Shown: in pieces, positions 17,253-26,189 of the stretch
Layout: every line of letters begins with the position of its first letter
Numbering within the stretch: the stretch's first letter is position 1
Assembly (NCBI GenBank): GCA_014801585.1
Contig: JAAVDX010000010.1
Span: forward strand, 100,506 to 164,505
Length of the DNA: 64,000 nt
Direction of reading: 5' to 3'
Origin: Bacteroides sp.
Lineage (GTDB): Bacteria > Bacteroidota > Bacteroidia > Bacteroidales > Muribaculaceae
Notes under the pieces: model-generated
What the model was told of the DNA's origin: nothing
Database searches by the model: none
What the model saw: only the letters and a program-made list of their open reading frames with translations
Translations under genes and position numbers: made by a program

Positions 17253-18317
17253 ATGAAATATCATCATCTTCTTCCAGCTCTGTTCCTGCTTGGGGCAGCG
17301 GCGTGTCAGGATCCCTCCTTCTCCATCAAGGGGAATATAGAGGGAGCCGACGGCAAGACCCTCCTGCTTGAAAAGGCCGACAATGCCGGACTTTGGGTAG
17401 CACTCGACTCGGCTCGATTGGACGGGAAAGGGAAATTCAGTTTCAGCGGTCATGCACCGGCAGCCCCGGAGATATATCGACTTGCCCTCGACGGCAGTTA
17501 TATCTATTTCCCGGTAGATTCAATCGATCATCTGACTCTGACGGCACCGGCGGCTCGCTTCGCCACTGACTTTATGCTGGAAGGTTCGGAAAACGCCGTG
17601 AATATGGCGGCTTTTGAAAAGCAGTTGCTGAAGGCTATTCCGAATCTGAATATTCCCGATTCGGCCAAGGCCTTCAAGCGCGAAGTATTTTCGCGATATC
17701 TTCAGAACGCGCGAGGTTCGGTCGTAAGCTATTATATACTGACCAAGACGGTAGACGGGCGCCCGCTCTTCGACACGGCTGAAGATGCGGCATATTTCGG
17801 TGCGGTAGCCACGAGTTTTCATGAATTCCGCCCTCAGGATCCGCGTTGCCAGCTACTGGAGCGGACAGCTAAGGAAGGACTCCGCAAACGAGCTCAGGCG
17901 TCGGGCAAGCATCGAGTGATGGAAGCGACGGAAGTCAGCTATTTCCCGATCTCACTCCCGAATGAAGAGGGGCATGAGACGGCTCTCTCCGAACTTGTCG
18001 GCAAGGGGCTTCCGGTCGTGCTCGCATTCGAAGATCTTTCAGATCCGGAGACGGCCAAACTGAATTCGGAACTTAAGGCGATAGTCACGGAGGGCAGAGC
18101 GAAGGTGTACTGCGTCGGACTCGATGCCGACCAGCTCGTATGGCGCAACGCCGCGCGCAATCTCCCCTTCACTACGGTGTATGCCAACGTCAGTCAGGCC
18201 CGGGAGATCTGCCTGAAGTATAACGTAAACACAGTGCCGACCCTCTTCCTCATCAACTCGGCCGGTTCGCTCTCGGCTCGCCCGGCCGAGGTAGCCGCTC
18301 TTAAGAAACTTCTGTAG
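17253..18317 (+). CDS. DUF4369/thioredoxin-fold lipoprotein lacking CxxC
   Basis: 354 residues with lipobox GAAAC (Cys18). Residues ~22-120 (FSIKGNIEGADGKTLLLEKA) match DUF4369, the N-terminal domain of many Bacteroidales TlpA-like lipoproteins. The C-terminal ~130 residues keep a thioredoxin-like pattern (YNVNTVPTLFLINSAGSL, with the cis-Pro in VPT) but no CxxC redox pair is present, so disulfide exchange is unlikely. It is probably an envelope-facing lipoprotein of unknown function. Monocistronic: divergent from pnp and followed by a strong terminator. Confidence 0.75.
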   Translation: MKYHHLLPALFLLGAAACQDPSFSIKGNIEGADGKTLLLEKADNAGLWVALDSARLDGKGKFSFSGHAPAAPEIYRLALDGSYIYFPVDSIDHLTLTAPAARFATDFMLEGSENAVNMAAFEKQLLKAIPNLNIPDSAKAFKREVFSRYLQNARGSVVSYYILTKTVDGRPLFDTAEDAAYFGAVATSFHEFRPQDPRCQLLERTAKEGLRKRAQASGKHRVMEATEVSYFPISLPNEEGHETALSELVGKGLPVVLAFEDLSDPETAKLNSELKAIVTEGRAKVYCVGLDADQLVWRNAARNLPFTTVYANVSQAREICLKYNVNTVPTLFLINSAGSLSARPAEVAALKKLL

Positions 18318-18407
18318 CAAAAGGCAGATGTAGGAAATTTCTAATCAGCCCAACTTAAGACCCCAACCAACAAGAAAAGTTAATACGGGGATCTAAAGGC
18401 CTTATAT

Positions 18408-18450
18408 AGCGACGGTTGTACCTCATCAGGTATGACCGTCGCTTTCTTTT
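18408..18450 (+). terminator. Rho-independent terminator after the DUF4369 gene
   Basis: AGCGACGGT (18408-18416) pairs with ACCGTCGCT (18435-18443), extended inside by TACCT/AGGTA, and is followed by TTCTTTTTG. It isolates the downstream pilus operon from upstream transcription. Confidence 0.9.
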
Positions 18451-18525
18451 TGTTAACCTTATTTTAAATATAGCCGTAACTTTTTATGCTATCAAATGTT
18501 AAATAATTGTTAACGTTTGTTAAAA

Positions 18526-18557
18526 TGGGGGGGGTATTTCTTTTTGTTGTACCTTTG
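18526..18557 (+). promoter_or_regulatory. Likely pilus operon promoter with a G8 tract at -33
   Basis: TACCTTTG (18550-18557) is a clean -7 box. Twenty bp upstream, where TTTG is expected, lies TGGG (18526-18529), the start of an eight-G run (18527-18534); a real TTTG is 30 bp upstream (18516-18519). Change in tract length would move or alter the -33 contact. The assignment as operon promoter rests on position only. Confidence 0.5.
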
Positions 18558-18767
18558 CACTCGCTTTTTAGGGCACTATGCTACACGAAAGCTTAAGATC
18601 GCATCATCTTTCTAATTCATCTCTCCATCGAAAAGCTGTTGCAGCTCCAATCATATTATCTTTAAACTCTCTCTTTCACCTCTCATTCAACTGATACCTT
18701 CAGTTGCTAACATCACCCGTTTCGTTTTTTTCGTAAAAGACGGCGGCAACAAAAAACTCTAACATTA

Positions 18768-19307
18768 GTGAAAAAACTTATCATCTCAACATTTATGTTG
18801 ATCTCTGCGGTGCTGCTTATCCCTGCAAAGGCACAGGAGGTAGCGCTGAAGACCAACGCGCTTTATTGGGCTACGACCTCCACCAACCTTAGTGCGGAGG
18901 TGAGCGTAGCACCCAAATGGTCGGTCGAACTGATGGGAGCCTATAATCCCTGGACCTTCAAGGACGATAAGAAAATGAAATTCTGGCTTGTGCAGCCGGA
19001 GGGGAAATATTGGTTCTGTGAGGCCTTTGAGGGACATTTTGTCGGCCTGCATGCCCATGGCGCCCAATACTTCGGAGGATTCGGATCTAAGCGCTATGAC
19101 GGATGGCTCGTGGGAGGCGGCGTCAGCTACGGATATGACTGGATACTCGGGCCGCACTGGAACCTTGAGGCAGAAATCGGAATCGGCTATGCTCATCTAT
19201 GGTATGACGAGAGCGAGCGTATCCCCTGCTTAAAAGATAAGGTACACAAACACAAGAACTACGTAGGCCCGACTCGCGCCGCGGTCACTTTCTCTTATAT
19301 TTTCTAA
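18768..19307 (+). CDS. DUF3575 outer-membrane protein, first gene of the pilus operon
   Basis: 179 residues starting at GTG, which directly precedes the signal peptide MKKLIISTFMLISAVLLIPA ending KAQ. The mature part (VALKTNALYWATTSTNLSAE, WLVQPEGKYWFCEAFEGHFV, GPTRAAVTFSYIF) is the DUF3575 fold: short amphipathic strands and a terminal Phe, as in small outer-membrane barrels. DUF3575 commonly opens Bacteroidales fimbrial operons, and a paralogue lies at 2867-3676. Its job is not established; anchoring or export of pilins is the usual guess. The next gene starts 21 bp downstream. Confidence 0.85.
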   Translation: MKKLIISTFMLISAVLLIPAKAQEVALKTNALYWATTSTNLSAEVSVAPKWSVELMGAYNPWTFKDDKKMKFWLVQPEGKYWFCEAFEGHFVGLHAHGAQYFGGFGSKRYDGWLVGGGVSYGYDWILGPHWNLEAEIGIGYAHLWYDESERIPCLKDKVHKHKNYVGPTRAAVTFSYIF

Positions 19308-19328
19308 TCCCCAACCGCCGATCACATA

Positions 19329-20789
19329 ATGAAACATATAATTTCATCATCACTAATTCTTTCGGCGGCCATCCTTATGACAGGATGCTCGTCGGGACAT
19401 AAGACATTTACCTCCTCTCCCTCCCCTATTACTGTGGAAGCCAGTAGGAAATCCACAGTAGACGTGAATGTAGACTTCAATATCCCTGCAAATTATATCG
19501 CATCGCGCAGTCGGGTTTTCATCACTCCGGCCTATATGCTCGGGGATGAAATCGTGAAGGAATACAGCCCGATTGTGCTTGACGGACCGATATACGACAA
19601 GAAGGTAGTGCGCAACGCAGTGCTTCACGGGAAGATAGATCCATATGCGCTGACGGCGATTCACGTGCAGAACACTCATAAGCCCCATACCGTGAACTTC
19701 TCCGAGACACTTTCGATTCCGGAAGGAGTGAAAGAGGGGCGCATCGTAGCCGTGGCTTCGGCTGACGGTTGCGGGCAGTGTACGGGAATGGACACTATCG
19801 TCGTGGCAGTGATAGAATTTCCGCGTTTCGAGCTTCCGAAGGCACGCAAGAGCCGGTTGAATCCGGAATTTAAGGTTCGCGAGAAGATCCATCAGGGCAA
19901 CGGCGAGGCGAGACTGCAATTCGTAGTGAACAAATGGGATATCGTCCCGTCGCTGGCCGACAACAAGGCTGAGCTTCAGAAAGTGGTTGAAACTTTAGGT
20001 CCGATTCTTTCCGACACGCTGGCGACTGTCAACAGTCTGAACATCTTCGGATCGGCATCGGCGGAGGCAAGTTATCAGCACAACGTGAAACTTGCTACGA
20101 ATCGTGCCAATTCGGCGAAGAACTGGCTTGTGGAGAATCTTAACATTCCTGCTACGCTGAGCAAGCGCATCAAGGTAGGAGCGCGTCCGGAAGGCTGGGA
20201 ACCGGTAGTGCAGGCTATGATAGCAGCCAACGATCCGGACAGTATCAAGGTAAGAGAGCTGATGATCAAGTATCCCGGTCCAACCGATGACGCAGCGGAG
20301 AAATATATCCGCCGACTCCCCTGCTGGAAGCGTATCCATGACAACTATCTGGCGAAAGACCGTAAGGTAATCTATGATTATACGTGGACCGTCAAGAACT
20401 TCACCAACGACGAAGAGATGATCCAGATCTATAAGACGCGCCCGGATGCACTCAGCGAGGATGAATTCCTGCGCGTAGCCACTTTGGCGAAGAACGACGA
20501 TGATCGTCTGCTCGTATATCAGGATCTGCTGAAATTCTATCCCGGTTCGGTCACTGCCATCAACAATATGGCGGCCATCTATCTCGACAAAGAGCAGCCG
20601 GCCAAGGCGCTTGAGCTGCTTAAGAATCTCAAGACAGATTCGCCGGAGGTGCTCAACAATCTTGCTATCGCATACGCCGCACTTGAGGAGGAAGACAAGG
20701 CTATCGAAATTCTGTCGAAACTCTCTACCGACGATGCGAAATATAATCTCGAACTTTTGCAACCCAAAACGGCTAAAGCCGCTAACTAA
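19329..20789 (+). CDS. DUF3868/OmpA-like/TPR lipoprotein of the pilus operon
   Basis: 486 residues, lipobox MTGC (Cys20). An N-terminal DUF3868-type beta domain (about 30-140, with FITPAYMLGDEIVKEYSP) is followed by an OmpA-like segment (about 215-285: NIFGSASAEASYQHNVKLAT and RANSAKNWL) and by TPR-like helices (about 385-475: INNMAAIYLDKEQPAKALEL). Such proteins accompany DUF3575 and FimB/Mfa2 genes across Bacteroidales. OmpA-like modules usually bind peptidoglycan, so it may tether the pilus base. Function in detail is unknown. 27 bp separate it from the anchor gene. Confidence 0.75.
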   Translation: MKHIISSSLILSAAILMTGCSSGHKTFTSSPSPITVEASRKSTVDVNVDFNIPANYIASRSRVFITPAYMLGDEIVKEYSPIVLDGPIYDKKVVRNAVLHGKIDPYALTAIHVQNTHKPHTVNFSETLSIPEGVKEGRIVAVASADGCGQCTGMDTIVVAVIEFPRFELPKARKSRLNPEFKVREKIHQGNGEARLQFVVNKWDIVPSLADNKAELQKVVETLGPILSDTLATVNSLNIFGSASAEASYQHNVKLATNRANSAKNWLVENLNIPATLSKRIKVGARPEGWEPVVQAMIAANDPDSIKVRELMIKYPGPTDDAAEKYIRRLPCWKRIHDNYLAKDRKVIYDYTWTVKNFTNDEEMIQIYKTRPDALSEDEFLRVATLAKNDDDRLLVYQDLLKFYPGSVTAINNMAAIYLDKEQPAKALELLKNLKTDSPEVLNNLAIAYAALEEEDKAIEILSKLSTDDAKYNLELLQPKTAKAAN

Positions 20790-20816
20790 AATCAGGAGGA
20801 CAACTAACACTAACGC

Positions 20817-21713
20817 ATGAAACTGTCACAATACGCCTATGCGGCATTCGTAATGGCAGGAGCTGTAATCGCTTCCTCCTGCATACGCGACGAGATACCA
20901 GATTGCCCGGCACTGAAGGTGAATATCGTCGTGAAGGATAAGAATTATTTCAATGTAGATAAGGTAGAACTCGAAGATAGAGTGGCTGAGGATCTCCCTT
21001 TCAGCGAATATGTCAAGACGCTCTACTGGGTGCTACGCGATGTGGAGACAGGGAACGTGGTAGACGGCTCGAACGGAGTGGTCCGTGTAGAGGGTGAGGC
21101 TACCTCAGTGACACCCTCGATCTGCCCCTGCATCCCTCATGGCAAGTATGTGCTGACCGTGTGGGGCGGTCTGGAGAGTTCAGACCACCTGTCGGAGAAT
21201 ATGGATAGAGTGAAATTCCATCCGGGAAATACGCAGGGCGCGGACGTCTACATGACCAACGATACGATTCTCTACGACGCCTGGCATAATGACCACACCG
21301 TAGAGCTTGAGCGCACGAAGGGAAAACTCATCATCGAGAAAATCAATATTCCTTCGCAGATTGTCAAGACGGAGAAGAATATCACGGGAATTTACGGCGA
21401 ACTCTATCATCACGACTTCGTCTACTCCGGCGAGACAACAGTGCGTCATTTTCTCGATATCGAAGATAATATGCGCACAGTCAGCAAGACCTTGCTTGCG
21501 CCCTCTGTGAAAAAAGACGGGACGGGACTTAATCTGCGTTTCCTTTCAGCTACGGGAGAATCGGATATCGAGACGAAGAATGTCAACATCAATATGCGCC
21601 GCAATGAATTGACCGTGCTGCGCTACGTATGGGATGCTCCGAGCCGCTCCTTCAAAATCTACATTAAGCTGAACGACTCGTGGGAACTCGTCAATGACAT
21701 GGGTCTTGATTAA
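20817..21713 (+). CDS. FimB/Mfa2 family pilus anchor subunit
   Basis: 298 residues, lipobox SSC (Cys22). The start of the mature protein (RDEIPDCPALKVNIVVKD) and CPCIPHGKYVLTVWGG are hallmark FimB/Mfa2 segments. These proteins cap the base of type V pili and hold them in the outer membrane. No Arg cleavage motif follows the first strand, as expected for an anchor that is not matured. Its C-terminus (WELVNDMGLD) is nearly the same as that of the major pilin encoded next (WEVIHQMGLL). Gap to the next gene 74 bp. Confidence 0.85.
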   Translation: MKLSQYAYAAFVMAGAVIASSCIRDEIPDCPALKVNIVVKDKNYFNVDKVELEDRVAEDLPFSEYVKTLYWVLRDVETGNVVDGSNGVVRVEGEATSVTPSICPCIPHGKYVLTVWGGLESSDHLSENMDRVKFHPGNTQGADVYMTNDTILYDAWHNDHTVELERTKGKLIIEKINIPSQIVKTEKNITGIYGELYHHDFVYSGETTVRHFLDIEDNMRTVSKTLLAPSVKKDGTGLNLRFLSATGESDIETKNVNINMRRNELTVLRYVWDAPSRSFKIYIKLNDSWELVNDMGLD

Positions 21714-21787
21714 GAGGCTAACTGAATCTAAAGAATACAAGCGTAAAAACAATAAACCATCATTAATTAATCACAATTTCAAACATC

Positions 21788-23182
21788 ATGAAAAAGAGTA
21801 ATCTTTTCTTCGCGATGGCTGCAGGCGCTATGCTCGTCACTTCATGTGCTTCAGAGCAGGAGATGCCCAACGCACCTGAGAACAATGGTGCTGACAAGCA
21901 GATCATCACTCTGACAGTAGAGAACAACAACAGCACACGTGCGGGTCGTCCGCTCCTCAGCAGCGAGGCAGACCAGAACATCGACTTCGTGAAGGTCATC
22001 ATCACTGACGAGGCCGACAAGATCGTATGGACCAAGACTATTGAGAACTGGAACGGTAACAATACAACTCCCGGCGTAGAAGCAGGTTCAGGCGAATACT
22101 TCAATGGTAATGTCCCCTACGGTCGTCAGACTTCCTTCGAGATTTCCAAAGAGGAGGTTAACTTCCTCGAACTCGCAGGTGAAGATGAGGATTATAAATT
22201 CCACATCTACGCTGTAGGCTACTCTGACGACTCTGCATACAATCTCACTGCAATCGAAAATGCAACTGTAGACAAGACCTTCACAGCTGACCTCGCTATC
22301 GCTCTTAAGGCAGGCATGGCTCAGAAAGAGAACTGGGCAGAAGAGATCTTCGCAGGCGACGCTGAATTCGCAGCTTCCCGCAGCATCAAGGCTAACGTAG
22401 TGCTTAACCGTCAGGTTGCAGGTACGATCGGCTATATGCATGAGATTCCCTACGTGACTGACGAAGAGGGCAATGTAGGTCAGTATCTCCACCTCGTAGC
22501 TTCCAACTACTGCGATCAGCTCGTGCTCGGCAACTTCGTAAATGCCGATCACGCCAACAATGCAGGCAGCAAGTTTGTAGTAAACGGTACGAACGCTACC
22601 AACGAAAAGCAGATCATCTACACTATCAACCTCAACGACTGGTTTAAGACACTCACACCGCTTGTGGATGAGCAGACCAACTCCAGCATCATCGATCCCG
22701 CTAACTGGAAGAACAAGACTGATAACGAGCCTAAGCATTATCACTTCGTGAAGGGTTCGGTATTCGCAGCATCTTTCCTCCACCCCTTCAAGAAAGTGAC
22801 TGACGTAAATACTTTCCGTCTGATCCTCACTACTGACGCAGCCGGCGAAAACGAAGTGGCTCACTGGGACGTAACTCTCAGCGGCGCTCAGACTAAGCAG
22901 CACACTCTTACCTGCTTCGTAGGCGGCAAGAATCCCTGGGCAGAGACTCTGAATGCTGACACCAAGACAATCTACAACGTGCTCCGCAACAACCTCTACT
23001 CTATCGGTAACAAGCCTCACGTAGATCCGAAGGATCCCACCGATCCTGAAGATCCCGATCCGGATCCGAATCCCACTCCCGATCCCGATGATGACGATCC
23101 CACTCCGCTTAACAACAAGCAGCAGATCACTATCAAGGTGAACAGCAACTGGGAGGTTATCCACCAGATGGGTCTTCTCTAA
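21788..23182 (+). CDS. Mfa1-type fimbrillin, probable major pilin
   Basis: 464 residues, lipobox VTSC (Cys20). After the first strand comes NSTRAGRPLLSS; Arg51 is at the site where Porphyromonas Mfa1 is cut by Arg-gingipain. The two-domain beta sandwich ends in a linker of Asp and Pro (about 410-441) that presents a final strand QQITIKVNSNWEVIHQMG. Codon choice is more restricted than in its neighbours (mostly ctc, atc, ggt), as in highly expressed genes, and it directly follows the anchor gene. Together this marks it as the shaft subunit. It is followed by a structured gap, not directly by the next gene. Confidence 0.85.
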   Translation: MKKSNLFFAMAAGAMLVTSCASEQEMPNAPENNGADKQIITLTVENNNSTRAGRPLLSSEADQNIDFVKVIITDEADKIVWTKTIENWNGNNTTPGVEAGSGEYFNGNVPYGRQTSFEISKEEVNFLELAGEDEDYKFHIYAVGYSDDSAYNLTAIENATVDKTFTADLAIALKAGMAQKENWAEEIFAGDAEFAASRSIKANVVLNRQVAGTIGYMHEIPYVTDEEGNVGQYLHLVASNYCDQLVLGNFVNADHANNAGSKFVVNGTNATNEKQIIYTINLNDWFKTLTPLVDEQTNSSIIDPANWKNKTDNEPKHYHFVKGSVFAASFLHPFKKVTDVNTFRLILTTDAAGENEVAHWDVTLSGAQTKQHTLTCFVGGKNPWAETLNADTKTIYNVLRNNLYSIGNKPHVDPKDPTDPEDPDPDPNPTPDPDDDDPTPLNNKQQITIKVNSNWEVIHQMGLL

Positions 23183-23404
23183 TTCTCTGATTACAGAGCA
23201 ACATCATTCCAATAGTGTCTGATACGTCAGACATCCGATCAGAACTCCGCCGGGACGTGTAGCTTCCGGCTTACCACACAGACCGGTAGCGACAATGGTC
23301 GCGGCGGAGTCCTGAATCAGGGAGTCAAGGGCTGATCCCCTTTTCTCCCACTTTCGGCAGATAAGAGTTTTTTCTGATCTGCCTTCAATATTCCCAACCT
23401 ACTC
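23183..23404 (+). promoter_or_regulatory. Structured intergenic RNA after the major pilin gene
   Basis: ACTCCGCCG (23244-23252) pairs with CGGCGGAGT (23302-23310), enclosing a GCGAC/GTCGC hairpin (23289-23302). A second hairpin pairs GGCAGAT (23356-23362) with ATCTGCC (23377-23383) and ends about 20 nt before the next ATG. No T-tract makes either a classic terminator. They could stabilise the pilin mRNA or reduce expression of the minor subunits downstream. Confidence 0.55.
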
Positions 23405-24805
23405 ATGAAACATCTTTTTCTACCGGCTATTTTCATCTTTTCGGTCCTTCTGAGCGCTTGCTCGACAGAGGAGGCTCCGGAGGGTGTCGTCATCGATGGC
23501 GAGAGACTCTATGAGGTGGATCTCGCTTTTGATCTGACTGTAGATCCCTCAACGTCGAATACGAGGGCATCGCGTCCGCTGGAGTCGTCGGACTGCTGGC
23601 AGCGTGTGACCGATGTCAGAATCTACGTGTTCCGCTCTGAATCGGGCGAGGACGGTTCTTTCTATTATTATTATCCCACAGTATATAATCAGACGACTGA
23701 CGCAACTTCGCGGCAGCCTTACTTCAGTGTGGAGGATTTCGCTAATAAGGGCGACGGCAATTGGGACGATCATATCTCCGGAAATGAGACGCACACTTAT
23801 CAGGTCACTCCCTTGCTCGGGAAGGGTTATTACCGCTTCTTGGCAGTAGGCCGCGATGATGAGCCGGCATCCTCTCCCCTTTCCATCACCTGGAAAGAGG
23901 GAGCGACGGAATGGGGCGACGCACTGATGGAGAATACGGCGGGGCATCCGCGGGTCACTGAGATTTTCTCCGGATATCCGACGGAAGAGGGATCGGCCGA
24001 TGTGAAGACCCTTGCTCTCTCAGGCGAGAAGTATTTCCACGAGACTATCACTCTGCATCGCGCCGTGGCGGGAGTGCTTCTGCACGTAAAGAATATCCCG
24101 GCTACGCTGAAGTCGGATTTCTCATGGTATTCTATTGATTCTCCTACGGGCGTCATACGTCAGGATCTGGAGAAGAATCAGGAGTATGCGGTCAATGAAG
24201 TAGCGATCGTCTGCGCGGGTTATTATCCGACGCTTGATCTCGTGAGCCGCCGCTGGCATGAGCCGAAGCCCTTCCAGCCGGATGCTTCGCGCTTCTTCGC
24301 AACGCGTCTGGCTTCGATCTCAACAAAGGGGCTGAAGCAGGAGCAGGGGAAGTATGGCTATCCGATATATAACGGGTCGGAGCCGACGGGCAATTTCGTA
24401 TTCCCGGCTAAACTTGTCGACCGCGTCTTTTATGCCGATTACTATGGGGGCGAGAAGGAGGATCCGGAGCATCTGACAGCGTTTGACCGCAGTCTGTATC
24501 TCTGCTTTTATACCATATCACGTACGGGAGCCTACTATCCGATCAAGATGATTCCTATCAAGATCGCGCGCTCCTTTATCCATGATCCGGGTGCGCATGA
24601 GAATTGTGCGGGTGATGATGTCATCGATCCTACGGGGACCCACTTCAATCTCGTGGCTAATCACATGTATTGCCTCGGAATGCGCAATCATGGCGACGAC
24701 ACGGATATCCCTATCGACCTTGAAGATGCTCTGAGCCATCCGGAACTGGAGATCACGGTGGTAGGCGCATGGCAGGTAGACATCGACATCGACATGAACT
24801 TCTAA
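23405..24805 (+). CDS. Fimbrillin-like lipoprotein (minor pilus subunit)
   Basis: 466 residues, lipobox LSAC (Cys19). NTRASRPLESSD (Arg54) mirrors NSTRAGRPLLSS of the major pilin, so maturation at the same place is expected. The middle part has fimbrillin features (YRFLAVGRDDE, a HETITLHRAVAGVLLHV strand pair). The C-terminus ends in a strand followed by alternating Asp/Ile/Asp (VDIDIDMNF). It is the first of three accessory pilins; by analogy with Mfa3-5 or FimC-E they would form the tip complex. Which place it takes cannot be told. Confidence 0.75.
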   Translation: MKHLFLPAIFIFSVLLSACSTEEAPEGVVIDGERLYEVDLAFDLTVDPSTSNTRASRPLESSDCWQRVTDVRIYVFRSESGEDGSFYYYYPTVYNQTTDATSRQPYFSVEDFANKGDGNWDDHISGNETHTYQVTPLLGKGYYRFLAVGRDDEPASSPLSITWKEGATEWGDALMENTAGHPRVTEIFSGYPTEEGSADVKTLALSGEKYFHETITLHRAVAGVLLHVKNIPATLKSDFSWYSIDSPTGVIRQDLEKNQEYAVNEVAIVCAGYYPTLDLVSRRWHEPKPFQPDASRFFATRLASISTKGLKQEQGKYGYPIYNGSEPTGNFVFPAKLVDRVFYADYYGGEKEDPEHLTAFDRSLYLCFYTISRTGAYYPIKMIPIKIARSFIHDPGAHENCAGDDVIDPTGTHFNLVANHMYCLGMRNHGDDTDIPIDLEDALSHPELEITVVGAWQVDIDIDMNF

Positions 24806-24879
24806 TATCTTTTCCTCATAGCTCAACTTTTCACAGGCCTGAAGCAAGGCCGACTGACAACAGAATTCTGATTACGATA

Positions 24880-26169
24880 ATGAAATTTCAATCCTTTATA
24901 CATATAGGAATGGCGGCGGGCGCGGCTTTCCTCACCGGATGCGCAGCTGACGCTCCGGATGAGATCGCCGGAAGTACTCCTGCCGACATCGCCGCCGGCG
25001 ATTCCCGCATTGAGATATTCGCCGGGACTCCGGCTTCAATCGGGGGAACGACCCGTGCAGTTGAGGAGCCATCACGACCGGGGGTCTGTGATGCCGACCG
25101 ATGCAAACTATGGTTTTACCGAGGTACGAAAGGCACAAGCAGCCTGTCGTCGCAATCATTCGGAGCAGGGGATGTAACTCCGATTTATTCACAGATTGTG
25201 CGTGCGGAGCGCTTCGGTGATCTTTATGCTCAGAATAAACTGGCCTCGTATCTATATGACTTCGAAGCTGTGAGAGGAGTTGGATATACCCGCTATTATA
25301 CTGCTATGGCAGTTCCGGCATTGGGCTATACGGAGAAGGATAGCGAGAAATTCGTCACCGATACGATTTCTTACGGAAATAAGCTGAATCAACTTACTCT
25401 TAGTCTGACGGGGAGCGATACGCCGGAGCTTTATTTCGGTCGGCTGGCATTCCCGGTATATGAAGATTCGGAGAAGAAAGATGATGCGATGAAAGCTTCG
25501 GATGATGGGGTGTTCTATTATCAGGCGGGTCCGGGCGGCAATCAAAAATTTCCTGAATGTCCGGTCAACGGACGACTTTACCGTATCGTCAGCCAGATGA
25601 ATATCACTCTGAGCGACGTGCCGGAGGGGGAGATTGAGAAGCTTGAACTCTACGTATCGGACTTTCCTGACCGCATGACGCTTTTCGGCAATCACGGCGC
25701 GTTTTACCATGTAGCGACGGCGTCGCATCATTCGGGTTCGGAGAATGAATATGTCAGCGTAGCCACCTGCGATCATTTCCATAAGGGGGAGGCGCGTCTG
25801 TCGACCTTCCTGCTCCCGTCGGATCTGGGCTATCGGATGAAGATCCGTGTATATTATCCGGAGGGAAAGGTGTTTGACTCTGAGGGTAATCCTGTAAGAT
25901 ATAAGGATTGCGACATACGTCCGGCCAAGAGCGTAATGATGCAGGGGAATGATGCAGAGGTATATTTCGACGGGGCTGCGGAGCATCTGAAGCAGGGTCG
26001 GAATCTCTTCGTCTACAACGATACGGAACAGCGCTTCTACTCCTATTCCAACGTAAGGATTAATCTGAGCGGGGATTTCGATAATGTGTTGCGCGAGGTG
26101 ACTCCGGTCGATATCCGGGTGGAGGTTTGTCCGGCGTTCCAGAACGACCATTATTTTGACATAGAATAA
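24880..26169 (+). CDS. Fimbrillin-like lipoprotein (minor pilus subunit)
   Basis: Start set at ATG 24880, which opens a lipoprotein signal with lipobox LTGC (Cys21) and gives 429 residues; the frame extends upstream but overlaps the previous gene and is Arg/His-rich. GGTTRAVEEPSRPG places Arg59 in the cleavage position shared by the pilins here. Beta-rich throughout, with RLYRIVSQMNITLSDVPEGE resembling the conserved fimbrillin core strand (domain of the Mfa-like_1 type). Sequence is poorly conserved, so the subunit class is uncertain. Confidence 0.7.
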   Translation: MKFQSFIHIGMAAGAAFLTGCAADAPDEIAGSTPADIAAGDSRIEIFAGTPASIGGTTRAVEEPSRPGVCDADRCKLWFYRGTKGTSSLSSQSFGAGDVTPIYSQIVRAERFGDLYAQNKLASYLYDFEAVRGVGYTRYYTAMAVPALGYTEKDSEKFVTDTISYGNKLNQLTLSLTGSDTPELYFGRLAFPVYEDSEKKDDAMKASDDGVFYYQAGPGGNQKFPECPVNGRLYRIVSQMNITLSDVPEGEIEKLELYVSDFPDRMTLFGNHGAFYHVATASHHSGSENEYVSVATCDHFHKGEARLSTFLLPSDLGYRMKIRVYYPEGKVFDSEGNPVRYKDCDIRPAKSVMMQGNDAEVYFDGAAEHLKQGRNLFVYNDTEQRFYSYSNVRINLSGDFDNVLREVTPVDIRVEVCPAFQNDHYFDIE

Positions 26170-26189
26170 GAGCAATATTGAATAAAGCA

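Larger units (their letters stand above)
18318..18767 (+). other. 450-bp leader region of the pilus operon
   Basis: No gene is seen. It holds the terminator at 18408-18450, an AT-rich stretch (18453-18526), a run of eight G (18527-18534), a -7 element at 18550-18557 and a leader of about 200 nt with a small AGCTG/CAGCT hairpin at 18634-18646. A long leader of this kind could carry regulation of the operon. Confidence 0.7.

Noticed and set aside
17253..18317. Annotation as an active TlpA thiol-disulfide oxidoreductase
   Set aside because: The thioredoxin-like domain has no CxxC pair.
22088..23164. 358-codon frame antisense to the major pilin
   Set aside because: Shadow of strongly biased codon use in the pilin gene; no signal, motif or homology.
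26178..26189. TTG start for the third minor pilin
   Set aside because: The ATG 12 bp later gives an equally good signal peptide and is the stronger codon.
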